Shown here piece by piece: positions 23,412-31,333 of a DNA stretch of 37,456 nucleotides. The stretch is from an uncultured Erysipelotrichaceae bacterium. Its GTDB lineage: Bacteria > Bacillota_I > Bacilli_A > Erysipelotrichales > Erysipelotrichaceae. The stretch's first letter is position 1; each line of letters opens with the position of its first letter. The stretch covers positions 1 through 37,456 of the forward strand of contig CALFEZ010000308.1 of the NCBI GenBank assembly GCA_937957895.1, written 5' to 3'. The notes beneath the pieces are model-generated. The model did no database searches and was not told where the DNA came from. It saw only the letters and a program-made list of their open reading frames with translations. A program made the translations under genes and the position numbers.

Positions 23412-24335
23412 ATGGCCTCAATTGTCTATGTTTCAGACAAAAAAATGATTGAATACCACAGACTTAACGGAAACCAAACAATGAATTTCTGGCGATTGTC
23501 GAGTCAGAAGAAGTTCACTCATTTTTATGCTGGCGATTATCTCTTTTTTCTGGCGAAAGGGACCGAGCATCGGGTGACCAAAGAAAAGGGAATCATAGGA
23601 TATGGAAAATTCCAGCATTCAAAAACGATGACATTGACACAAATGTGGAATCAATATGGAGGGCTGAACGGTTTTAGCAGCAAAAGCGAGTTCAAAGAGG
23701 CGGTGCTGAAATTATCTAAGACAAAAACAATCCCTAAGTCGATGCATAGTCTGTATTTGACAGAGATTATCTTCTTTAGCTATCCTATCTACTTAAGTGA
23801 GATCGATATCTTTATATCAAATAGTCTTGAAAGCTATACTTATTTGGATAGACATGGTGTCAGTGCAACGGTAAGGCTATTAAAAAAGGCACAAGAAGTA
23901 GGGATTGACTCATGGCAGGCTGCCATTGATGAAGATGTCAATCAAGAGATATTCAAAAACGATCTTCAAAGCCATGTTTTGGCACATTGCATCAACCAGG
24001 TATTCCCAACAGATGCTCCTATACCAAAAGTATTCAAACGCTTTATCGAATCTAAAGAACGTAGAAGCACCGAACATATCAAAGGTGGGAAATCGGTGTT
24101 GTATGATCACCCAAAAAGAGAAGTCATTTTTGCATTTGAAAGCAGAGGAAAACAGAAGGAAGAAGCTTTCTATTCACTGGTGGGAAAGATTGCAGCAGTG
24201 TCACAGATCATAAATAACACCCAGGAGTTAAAAGACATAGCATTTCATTATAGAGTGATCACTGATCAGATTCTTGAAAACGATAAACTCAACATACTGA
24301 ATTATTTGGGTGTCCACACTGAAATGATTGAATAA
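23412..24335 (+). CDS. unrecognised protein with possible EVE/PUA-like N-terminal domain
   Basis: I do not recognise this 307-residue protein as a named family. Residues about 24-68 (NFWRL, then YAGDYLFFLAKG, then GIIGYGKF) look like the EVE/PUA-like fold: an aromatic segment, a GDYxFFL strand and a Gly-rich GxGKF strand. Such domains bind modified bases in DNA or RNA. The middle, about 110-165, contains alternating hydrophobic stretches. The C-terminal half (about 185-300) is basic and mixed, with HIKGGKSVLYDHPKREVIFAFESRGKQKEEAFY, and has no motif I know. No signal peptide is seen. GAGGAGGT precedes the ATG, 26 bases after fhs, so it is probably the last gene of the dnaX-recR-fhs unit. The fold call is an inference. 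Confidence 0.6.
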   Translation: MASIVYVSDKKMIEYHRLNGNQTMNFWRLSSQKKFTHFYAGDYLFFLAKGTEHRVTKEKGIIGYGKFQHSKTMTLTQMWNQYGGLNGFSSKSEFKEAVLKLSKTKTIPKSMHSLYLTEIIFFSYPIYLSEIDIFISNSLESYTYLDRHGVSATVRLLKKAQEVGIDSWQAAIDEDVNQEIFKNDLQSHVLAHCINQVFPTDAPIPKVFKRFIESKERRSTEHIKGGKSVLYDHPKREVIFAFESRGKQKEEAFYSLVGKIAAVSQIINNTQELKDIAFHYRVITDQILENDKLNILNYLGVHTEMIE

Positions 24336-24337
24336 TG

Positions 24338-24367
24338 AACAAAGCCAACCCGGCTTTGTTTTTATTT
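24338..24367 (+). terminator. intrinsic terminator of the dnaX-recR-fhs unit
   Basis: AACAAAGCC, loop AACCC, GGCTTTGTT gives a 9-bp stem, followed by TTTTATTT. It lies three bases after the stop codon. Confidence 0.88.
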
Positions 24368-24451
24368 ATCCTAATATAACACTGATAGACGTAATAATCT
24401 ATGCTTATCTGAATGTTTGATGGTGATATCTGATCTGAAAGGATAGTCATC

Positions 24452-24493
24452 AAAAGAAAAAAGATGAATCGATACGATAGATCAAGATTCATC
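24452..24493 (-). terminator. intrinsic terminator of the CYTH gene
   Basis: On the minus strand GATGAATC and GATTCATC pair around a 15-base loop that contains a further GAT/ATC pairing. TTTTTTCTTTT follows. It faces the terminator at 24338, as expected for convergent genes. Confidence 0.75.
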
Positions 24494-24505
24494 AAATGGT
24501 TATTG

Positions 24506-25048
24506 TTATTCACTTATTTCATTCAATAGACGTATGAATTTTGATTGGCAAGGATCAAATGGGATATCCCATTTCTTCAAAAACTCAAGAAAGTGTTCTT
24601 TCTTATCGAACAAACCATCTTTGAGTTCATATTCCAACTCAACGTCCGACGTGTACTTAAACACATTGAAATCCAGACACCATTGGCCAAACTCATCGTC
24701 AAGGACATAACGATAAGTGATCGTAGAACCAATCGCTACCATTTTGGTGTTGTCAGTATACTCTTTGACAAACTCGAGGATTTTCGGATTGTCGATGCGA
24801 GTATCATCAAGATCGAATTCTACCTCTCTCAAACCTTCCTTTGTGTCAAATTTTGCAGTGAAAACATGAGAATCTTTTCTTGAACGAATCCTCATCACGA
24901 TCCTGTTTGACCCAAAATAGTAATCATCCGTGTCTATATAGAGGTTTTTTTGCTTACCAAGATACTCAAAAAGACCTGTCGCAAGTAGTTGAGTGGCTTT
25001 ATTATGACTGATAAGTGTTTTGTACTCTATTTCGAGTTTTCCCTTCAT
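24506..25048 (-). CDS. CYTH domain protein (triphosphate tunnel metalloenzyme, YjbK-like)
   Basis: The 180-residue protein opens with the family ExExK motif, E6-I-E8-Y-K10, and has alternating charged strands (RIVMRIRSRKD, FTAKFDTKEGLREVEFDL, LDFNVFKYTSDVELEYEL) forming a tunnel. Members hydrolyse inorganic triphosphate or related compounds with Mg or Mn. In Bacillus yjbK lies near nadF, and here it diverges directly from a NAD kinase gene. GAGGAAAG precedes the start. The exact substrate is not predictable. Confidence 0.87.
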   Translation of the reverse strand: MKGKLEIEYKTLISHNKATQLLATGLFEYLGKQKNLYIDTDDYYFGSNRIVMRIRSRKDSHVFTAKFDTKEGLREVEFDLDDTRIDNPKILEFVKEYTDNTKMVAIGSTITYRYVLDDEFGQWCLDFNVFKYTSDVELEYELKDGLFDKKEHFLEFLKKWDIPFDPCQSKFIRLLNEISE

Positions 25049-25105
25049 AGTAGCTTTCCTCAGTATTATGATACAATAGAGTTATCAAAAATGAAAGGTA
25101 TTTAC

Positions 25106-25888
25106 ATGAAGCGTTTTTACATATCCGCCAAGAGCGATGACGTGTCACATGCTTTGAATGAGAAACTAAAAACAGCATTGTTTGCACAAGGTTGGCTCTT
25201 TGATGAGGAAGAGCCTGACATCGTGTTCACCATTGGAGGAGACGGTACTTTTTTGCATGCTGTTCATAAATACCTTACAAAATTGAGCAAAACACAACTA
25301 GTAGGGATCCATACGGGGACACTTGGTTTTTACACAGATTATGAAGCGGATGAGATTGATCAACTGATAGAAGATGTCGTCAACAAAGAACCTCAAGTCG
25401 AAGAAATCAGAATGTTGAAGATCACAGCAAAAAACGGGAAAATATTGAAAAACCTATACGCCCTTAACGAAGCTCGAGTAGAAAACATCATTAAAACTCA
25501 AACCATCCATGTATCGATCGATGGAGAGTATTTAGAGAAGTTCAGAGGAAATGGATTGTGTGTAAGTGCTCAGGCAGGATCTACAGCTTATAATCGTTCC
25601 ATCAATGGAGCCGTAATGTCCGTTGGGATCGAAGGGCTTCAGCTGACCGAGATCTCAGGGATACATCACCGTGCATCTCGCTCATTGGGATCTCCGTTGA
25701 TCGTATCAAGTAAAAGTAAAATCGATTTTCGAAGTGATTCATTCCATAATGCTGTTTTGTGTTATGACTATAAACATATCAATATCGATGATTTGACAGA
25801 GATTTCAATCGTTTTAAGCAATAAAAAGGTCAAAATCGCACGATTTAGACCCACTTCATATATAAGAAGACTGCAAAGCCTTTTCTAA
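25106..25888 (+). CDS. nadK: NAD kinase
   Basis: NAD kinase makes NADP from NAD and ATP or polyphosphate. The 260-residue protein has the phosphate-donor motif GGDGTFLHA from residue 44, the NE pair in ALNEARVEN, and the GSTAYNRSINGAVM loop. I chose the ATG at 25106, behind GAAAGG; longer in-frame starts reach into the CYTH gene. Its stop overlaps the convergent SEDS gene by four bases, so no terminator lies between. Confidence 0.95.
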   Translation: MKRFYISAKSDDVSHALNEKLKTALFAQGWLFDEEEPDIVFTIGGDGTFLHAVHKYLTKLSKTQLVGIHTGTLGFYTDYEADEIDQLIEDVVNKEPQVEEIRMLKITAKNGKILKNLYALNEARVENIIKTQTIHVSIDGEYLEKFRGNGLCVSAQAGSTAYNRSINGAVMSVGIEGLQLTEISGIHHRASRSLGSPLIVSSKSKIDFRSDSFHNAVLCYDYKHINIDDLTEISIVLSNKKVKIARFRPTSYIRRLQSLF

Positions 25889-27075
25889 TGCATCGTTCTG
25901 CTGTGGTTTTCACTGCTCATATGATAGATGATCGCAAGCGGGATCATATATGATAGCAACGATGAACCTCCGGCTGATATCAAAGGCAATGTGATCCCGG
26001 TAATGGGCAGGATCCCAACGATCATGCCCATATTTTGAAATTGCTGGAAAAACAGCATCCCAAGCAATCCCGCAACCATATACTGTTCTTTTGGTCTGTC
26101 AGATTTCAATGCTACTGATAATAGTTTGAGGTTGAACAACAAACTGATGAAAATCACGGTAGAAGCCCCAATAAACCCATAGTTTTTCGCGATCACTGCA
26201 AAAATGAAATCATTCTGAGGTTCAGCAAAAGAAATCATGGTTGCCTGCGCTCCATGACCTGTAAGACCAGCTGAACCAACAGCCAATAAAGAAGTGTATA
26301 ATTGACTTCCCCAGGTAAGGATGTGCTTTTCAGTGTCCAGCCACCCGTAAAAACGCTTTAGCTTGTATGGAGCTCCCAATATCCTTGCCAGAATATCAGG
26401 ATGGTATTCGTATAAGAACAATGTTCCACCGATCAATACCACCAGCGATATCAATCCGAAGAAAATCCAAAAAGGCTTGATCTGAGATATCGCAAGCATG
26501 GCTAATATCGATATGAAGATCACTATAGGAATACCGGTGTCAGGCTGCATCACGATCAAGATCAAAGGTAAAGCTACGACTTTTCCTATTTTGTAGAAAA
26601 GCAGCAAATCATCTTTAATAGACATTTTGGTTTTGAACTCGTTATGTTCATGGATGATGTTGGCACTAAGCAAGATCAAAACGATCTTCATAAACTCACT
26701 GGGTTGTATCGTACCGATCCCGGGCAGGATAAACCATGCACGACTTCCATTGATGGGGGTGACAAATGGAACATTGACATAGAAATCCAATATAAGGATG
26801 GCCAACATGACCAATAAGATCCAATAGAACACTTTCACACCAGTAAAAAGCCTGTCGATCCCAAAATAAAGCAAAAAAGCAAGCAAAGAAAATCCAAGTA
26901 GGTACCAGATTCCTTGTTTGATCAAAATCGAACGACCATCGATCCAGCTTGGAGTGATGGGTATGGAACCATAAATAGCAACAAGGCTGATGATCGCCAT
27001 CGCAATCAACAAAACAGTCAGCCATGGATCAAGTCTGAATGGTTTGCTGGAACGTGATGGTTTGGTGATCGTCAT
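25885..27075 (-). CDS. rodA: SEDS-family peptidoglycan polymerase, RodA/FtsW type
   Basis: SEDS proteins polymerise lipid II glycan strands with a partner transpeptidase, RodA in the side wall and FtsW at the septum. The 396-residue protein has about ten membrane spans. Family segments are NGSRAWFILPGIGTIQPSEFMK, MQPDTGIP with the expected catalytic Asp, the loop ILTWGSQLYTSLLAVGSAGLTGHG and the C-terminal PLISAGGSSLLSYM. RodA is preferred to FtsW for its overall pattern but the distinction is weak. It runs against the replication direction and overlaps nadK by four bases. Confidence 0.9.
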   Translation of the reverse strand: MTITKPSRSSKPFRLDPWLTVLLIAMAIISLVAIYGSIPITPSWIDGRSILIKQGIWYLLGFSLLAFLLYFGIDRLFTGVKVFYWILLVMLAILILDFYVNVPFVTPINGSRAWFILPGIGTIQPSEFMKIVLILLSANIIHEHNEFKTKMSIKDDLLLFYKIGKVVALPLILIVMQPDTGIPIVIFISILAMLAISQIKPFWIFFGLISLVVLIGGTLFLYEYHPDILARILGAPYKLKRFYGWLDTEKHILTWGSQLYTSLLAVGSAGLTGHGAQATMISFAEPQNDFIFAVIAKNYGFIGASTVIFISLLFNLKLLSVALKSDRPKEQYMVAGLLGMLFFQQFQNMGMIVGILPITGITLPLISAGGSSLLSYMIPLAIIYHMSSENHSRTMH

Positions 27076-27120
27076 ATGGTATCCCTTCAGTGAGTATTAC
27101 CCTTATTGCTACTAAATGGG

Positions 27121-27126
27121 TATAAT
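27121..27126 (+). promoter_or_regulatory. -10 box before the PTS-like gene
   Basis: A perfect TATAAT is followed by a 10-base palindrome ATGATATCAT (27125-27134) and by GAGGTGAT before the start. The -35 position is poor. The inverted TACCC/GGGTA elements around 27099 and 27118 may be an operator, but this is not strong. Confidence 0.45.
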
Positions 27127-27152
27127 GATATCATAGAATTCGAGGTGATTGC

Positions 27153-28739
27153 ATGCAAAGATGGCACTCATTATTAGATATTATATCATTTCCGTTAAAA
27201 GTGTTGTTTTTTGCAACGATATTGATGGGTTTTGGCGGATTGTTGCTCAATCCTAATCTTAGAACGATATTCGTGATTGAGAGCCAATTAATTATATCAT
27301 TTGCGGAGTTATTACGCTATTTTGGAAGTGTTACTATTTCATATTTCCCATTGTTGGTCATGATCAAAGCACTTTCAAAACGTTTCAGTGAGTCAGTTCC
27401 TGTTTTTGTTGGGATTTTAGCTTACTTTGTATTTAACATTACAACGATCTTTTTCTCAAAAGCAAATCTACCAGCATCAGCTTATTCATCTGTATTGGGT
27501 TTGCAAGTCAATCTGTCTCAGTTGGCTGTTGAAGGTTCAGGGATCAAAATGCCACTGCACACAGGATTCATCGCTGCCATCATCGTTATTCTCATAACAA
27601 GATTCTCATATAGAAGCAGCCGACGTGCAAGCACATACGGAATACTATCCTTTATTGATAAAGATATGTGGTCTGTGATCTATACAATCATTTTGAGCAT
27701 TGTCTCAGGCATCATGATCTCATATGTTTGGCCACTGATCATATCAGCATTCACTTTTATTTTCGGCTTTATTGCAAGTGACATTACCAATCCGATGAGC
27801 TTGTTCGTTTATGGGATCACTGATCGGTTTTTGGCTGGATTAAGTTTATCCCAGCTGATTCGCGTACCTTTCTGGTTTGGGATTCAAGGTGGAAGCTGGA
27901 TCAGTCCAACCGGTGTTAGTTATTTTGGGGATGTGTCTATTTGGACACAGCAAGTAGCTATCGGCATGATACCAAGAGGATTCGGCCGATTGATAACACC
28001 TTATTATATACTTAATCTATTTGCGATCCCGGCATTTGTAATGGCGACATTTCAAACTTTTACCGATAAATTCGAAAGAAGAAGATATCGAGGATTTATC
28101 GTGATAGCTGTCATGATTTCGGTGATCATCGGGATGCTTTTCCCATTTGAGATGTTCCTTCTGTTCTTTGCTCCGGTAATCTACATCGTCCATATCTTTT
28201 TTACAGGAGTGTTGTTTGCCACTTTTGAGGCATTTGGCGTGTCGTTGGGATATACATTTACTGGACTTGATGCAGTCGGGACACCTGCAAGCATTGTCGA
28301 TCTGCTCATCTTTGTAAGAAACCCCGGTATGCAGTCCACCATGGTGCTGATCTTGATCGTTGGCATAATGACGTTTGTTTTCTACTTTCTTCTATCCAGG
28401 ATCTATTTCAACTATCTTGCTTATGACATGATGAACACCGGCAAAACACAAAAAACCATCGAAGAACTGTTGACTGTTTTTGGTGGTATCGACAACATCC
28501 GGATGGTGCATAGCTCATTGTATCGTGTCACGATCTTGCCAATCAAAAAAGCAAAAGTGGATTTTAGTTTGTCTGATCTTGAAGGAGTAACAAAGATCAT
28601 TGAAGGAAAAACGGGATATTCGCTCACATATGGATCAGGTTCATACATCATCCGCACAGCAATGATCAAAAAAATAAAAGAACACCAAAAACAGCTGCTT
28701 GAAGCAAAGAAACTCAAAAGCCAAATAGAGGACGTGTGA
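27153..28739 (+). CDS. PTS EIIC-like permease with degenerate EIIB-like tail
   Basis: The 528-residue membrane protein resembles glucose/GlcNAc-superfamily EIICB. About ten spans cover residues 15-425, with YGITDRFLAGLSLSQLIRVPFWF matching the pattern before the substrate loop. A cytoplasmic domain of about 433-510 matches EIIB. Two signatures are missing. The EIIC motif usually reading (I/V)TEP(I/L)E is LFPFE at 329-333, and the EIIB phosphocysteine position is Ser455 in HSSLYRV. No EI, HPr or EIIA gene is adjacent. It is therefore probably unable to be phosphorylated normally; it may be a sugar facilitator or sensor, or may need another EIIB. The gene has its own promoter and terminator. 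Substrate unknown. Confidence 0.8.
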   Translation: MQRWHSLLDIISFPLKVLFFATILMGFGGLLLNPNLRTIFVIESQLIISFAELLRYFGSVTISYFPLLVMIKALSKRFSESVPVFVGILAYFVFNITTIFFSKANLPASAYSSVLGLQVNLSQLAVEGSGIKMPLHTGFIAAIIVILITRFSYRSSRRASTYGILSFIDKDMWSVIYTIILSIVSGIMISYVWPLIISAFTFIFGFIASDITNPMSLFVYGITDRFLAGLSLSQLIRVPFWFGIQGGSWISPTGVSYFGDVSIWTQQVAIGMIPRGFGRLITPYYILNLFAIPAFVMATFQTFTDKFERRRYRGFIVIAVMISVIIGMLFPFEMFLLFFAPVIYIVHIFFTGVLFATFEAFGVSLGYTFTGLDAVGTPASIVDLLIFVRNPGMQSTMVLILIVGIMTFVFYFLLSRIYFNYLAYDMMNTGKTQKTIEELLTVFGGIDNIRMVHSSLYRVTILPIKKAKVDFSLSDLEGVTKIIEGKTGYSLTYGSGSYIIRTAMIKKIKEHQKQLLEAKKLKSQIEDV

Positions 28740-28753
28740 TCACGTTCTTTTTT
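28730..28753 (+). terminator. intrinsic terminator of the PTS-like gene
   Basis: GGACGTG, loop TGAT, CACGTTC gives a 7-bp stem with one G-T pair, followed by TTTTTT. The stop codon TGA is in the loop. Confidence 0.75.
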
Positions 28754-28775
28754 GATAATGGCATGTGAATGTGTA

Positions 28776-28784
28776 TGATATAAT
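28776..28784 (+). promoter_or_regulatory. mutS: extended -10 promoter of the mutS operon
   Basis: TGATATAAT (TG-n-TATAAT) lies 20 bases before the mutS start and behind the preceding terminator. It probably drives mutS-mutL-miaA-tcdA-msrA. Confidence 0.65.
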
Positions 28785-28804
28785 ACTGTTATTCGCGAGG
28801 GATT

Positions 28805-31333
28805 ATGGATAAACTTACACCAATGATGAAGCAGTATTTTGAGATCAAAAAGAACTATCCCGACACGTTGTTGTTCTATCGGTTGGGAGATTTTTATGAA
28901 CTGTTTTTTGATGATGCAAAGATTGTCTCCAAAGAGTGTGATTTGGTTTTGACATCACGTTCAAAAGAGGCGGATAAAGCTCCCATGTGCGGGGTCCCTT
29001 ATCATTCTGTAACACCGTATCTTCAAAAGCTGCTCAACAGAGGATATAAAGTGGCTATCGTCGAACAAACCGAAGACCCTGCCACTGCAAAAGGCATCGT
29101 CAAGCGGGAAGTTGTTCGAATCGTGACTCCGGGGACCATGATCGATGAGATGGATGACGAAAAAGCAACAGTAAGCATTGCTTCGATCGAAGACGCTCAT
29201 TACGGGTTAGCCATAGCGATCATTGAAATCGCCAGTGGAAAAAGCAAGATCCTGTGGAGCAATGCTTCACCTTCAAAAGTCGTGCAACTGCTTTTGAAAC
29301 ATCATGTGAAGGAAGTAGTCATATCGAAAGAACTTGCATCTAAATATGTCGAAAGTATCGAGCAACTGGCACATCTTTCCGTGACGTTTCACGAACATAT
29401 CAACATCGATAATGCATACACACCGTTGATCGATACCAGATTCAATGAAACGACTCAGATCGCCATCAAACGATTGATCCACTACCTTTTCACGACTCAA
29501 TTGTCATATTTGTCGCATCTTAAACCATTCGAAATGACTAACAACGATGAGATATGTGAGTTGGATTATACAACGATTTACAATCTTGACCTGATCCAAC
29601 CCTCCAAATACAATCGAAACCAGATGACTCTTTGGTCTTATTTGGACAAATGCAAGACAGCCATGGGGAGTCGGCTTTTGAAGCAATGGATCATTGAACC
29701 TCTTCAAAACAAAGAAACCATATACAAGCGTCAGCACAAGGTCACCCATCTAAAAAAAGAGTTTCTGTTATTGGATGATATCAGAAAAGCATTGGAGAAA
29801 GTGTACGATCTTGAAAGAATAAGCACCAAAGTTGCCTTTAAACGTGCCATGCCTGCGGATATGATCCAACTCAAGAAGACACTTGAAGCAGCCGGCATCA
29901 TCCAACCGCTTTTGGTCAAAAGTGATTTGTTTTCTGAGTGGCATGACTTAGACATATTGTGTGATGTAAGAGAAACATTATCCAATGCACTGCTTGAACA
30001 AGCTCCCATCACGATCAAAGAAGGCAATATCTTCAAAGAAGGATACAACCAAGAACTTGATCACTACAACCACATCCATTCCAAAGGAAAAGATTGGCTG
30101 ATCGACTTTGAAAATCAAGAACGAGAAAAAACCAAGATCAAGAATCTCAAAGTAGGATACAATCGTGTATTTGGTTATTATATTGAAATCTCAAAAGGAA
30201 ATTTGTCACTCATAAAGGACGAATTTGGATATATCCGAAAACAAACACTTGTCAATGCAGAGCGATTTATCTCCCAAGAATTAAAAGAGAAGGAAGATGA
30301 GCTCTTACATGCAAAAGAAAAAGCCAATAAGCTAGAAGAATATCTTTTTGAGCAGCTGATCGAAAAGATGCAAAACATCATCCAAAAACTACAACTATTG
30401 GCAGATGCGATCGCTGAACTTGATGTTTTATGCAGCCTGGCAGTGATTGGGTCTCAAAAGGGGTTTATTGCACCGACATTCAATGACAAGCGAACCATCA
30501 ACATCAAAAGTTCCGTTCATCCATTGTTGGAAAAGGTAAGCAAAAACCAAAAAGTCATTGCCAATGATTGGATCGTGGATGGTAATAAATCCGTATTTGT
30601 GCTCACAGGCCCAAACATGGGCGGGAAAAGTACGTACATGAGGCAGATCGCGCTTTTGGTGATCATGGCTCAGATGGGAGGATATGTGTTTGCCAAAGAG
30701 GCGGACATCCCTGTTTTCGATGCTATCTATACAAGAATAGGAGCATCGGATGACATATTGAGCGGTCAATCGACTTTCATGGTAGAGATGGTCGAAGCTA
30801 ATACAGCACTTTCTTCAGCCACTGAGCGGTCATTGATATTGTTCGACGAGATCGGCAGAGGCACAGCGACTTACGATGGAATGGCTATCGCTCAGGCGAT
30901 CATCGAATACATCGATACTGTGATCCATGCAAAAACGATTTTTTCTACGCATTACCATGAGCTTACTTCCTTGCAGGAAAAACTAGATCATGTTGAAAAC
31001 TTGGTGACTCAGGTCGTTGAAAAAGAAGGTACTATCACCTTTTTATATCGCATCAAAAAAGGGAAAGCCGACAAATCCTATGGAATCAATGTTGCGAGTA
31101 TCGCCAAACTCCCCGATGCCGTGATCCACAGAGCCAAAGATCTTCTCAAACAGCTTGAAACCAACCGCAAGCATGTCCAACAATCCATGGACATCGTTGA
31201 AGTGAAGGTCATTCCAAAAGCGCTTCAACAAATTTACGAACAGCTGCATGAGATCAACATCGATGAAATGACACCACTTCAAACCATGCAATGTTTGGCT
31301 GACATGATCCAGCAAGCAAAGAAGGTGAAATAA
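28805..31333 (+). CDS. mutS: DNA mismatch repair protein MutS
   Basis: MutS recognises mismatches and recruits MutL. The 842-residue length is typical. The mismatch-reading motif GDFYELF has Phe30 and Glu32 wedged into DNA. The connector, lever and clamp domains follow to about residue 570. The ATPase has Walker A TGPNMGGKST at about 601 and Walker B LILFDEIGRGT, plus STHYHEL. GAGGG precedes the start. The stop codon is directly followed by the mutL ATG with no gap. Confidence 0.98.
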   Translation: MDKLTPMMKQYFEIKKNYPDTLLFYRLGDFYELFFDDAKIVSKECDLVLTSRSKEADKAPMCGVPYHSVTPYLQKLLNRGYKVAIVEQTEDPATAKGIVKREVVRIVTPGTMIDEMDDEKATVSIASIEDAHYGLAIAIIEIASGKSKILWSNASPSKVVQLLLKHHVKEVVISKELASKYVESIEQLAHLSVTFHEHINIDNAYTPLIDTRFNETTQIAIKRLIHYLFTTQLSYLSHLKPFEMTNNDEICELDYTTIYNLDLIQPSKYNRNQMTLWSYLDKCKTAMGSRLLKQWIIEPLQNKETIYKRQHKVTHLKKEFLLLDDIRKALEKVYDLERISTKVAFKRAMPADMIQLKKTLEAAGIIQPLLVKSDLFSEWHDLDILCDVRETLSNALLEQAPITIKEGNIFKEGYNQELDHYNHIHSKGKDWLIDFENQEREKTKIKNLKVGYNRVFGYYIEISKGNLSLIKDEFGYIRKQTLVNAERFISQELKEKEDELLHAKEKANKLEEYLFEQLIEKMQNIIQKLQLLADAIAELDVLCSLAVIGSQKGFIAPTFNDKRTINIKSSVHPLLEKVSKNQKVIANDWIVDGNKSVFVLTGPNMGGKSTYMRQIALLVIMAQMGGYVFAKEADIPVFDAIYTRIGASDDILSGQSTFMVEMVEANTALSSATERSLILFDEIGRGTATYDGMAIAQAIIEYIDTVIHAKTIFSTHYHELTSLQEKLDHVENLVTQVVEKEGTITFLYRIKKGKADKSYGINVASIAKLPDAVIHRAKDLLKQLETNRKHVQQSMDIVEVKVIPKALQQIYEQLHEINIDEMTPLQTMQCLADMIQQAKKVK

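Noticed and set aside
24368..24451. Possible small gene between the convergent terminators
   Set aside because: No open frame with a ribosome-binding site, and no RNA-like structure beyond the two terminators.
24989..25105. N-terminal extension of nadK
   Set aside because: It overlaps the divergent CYTH gene, and the family-like start with GAAAGG is at 25106.
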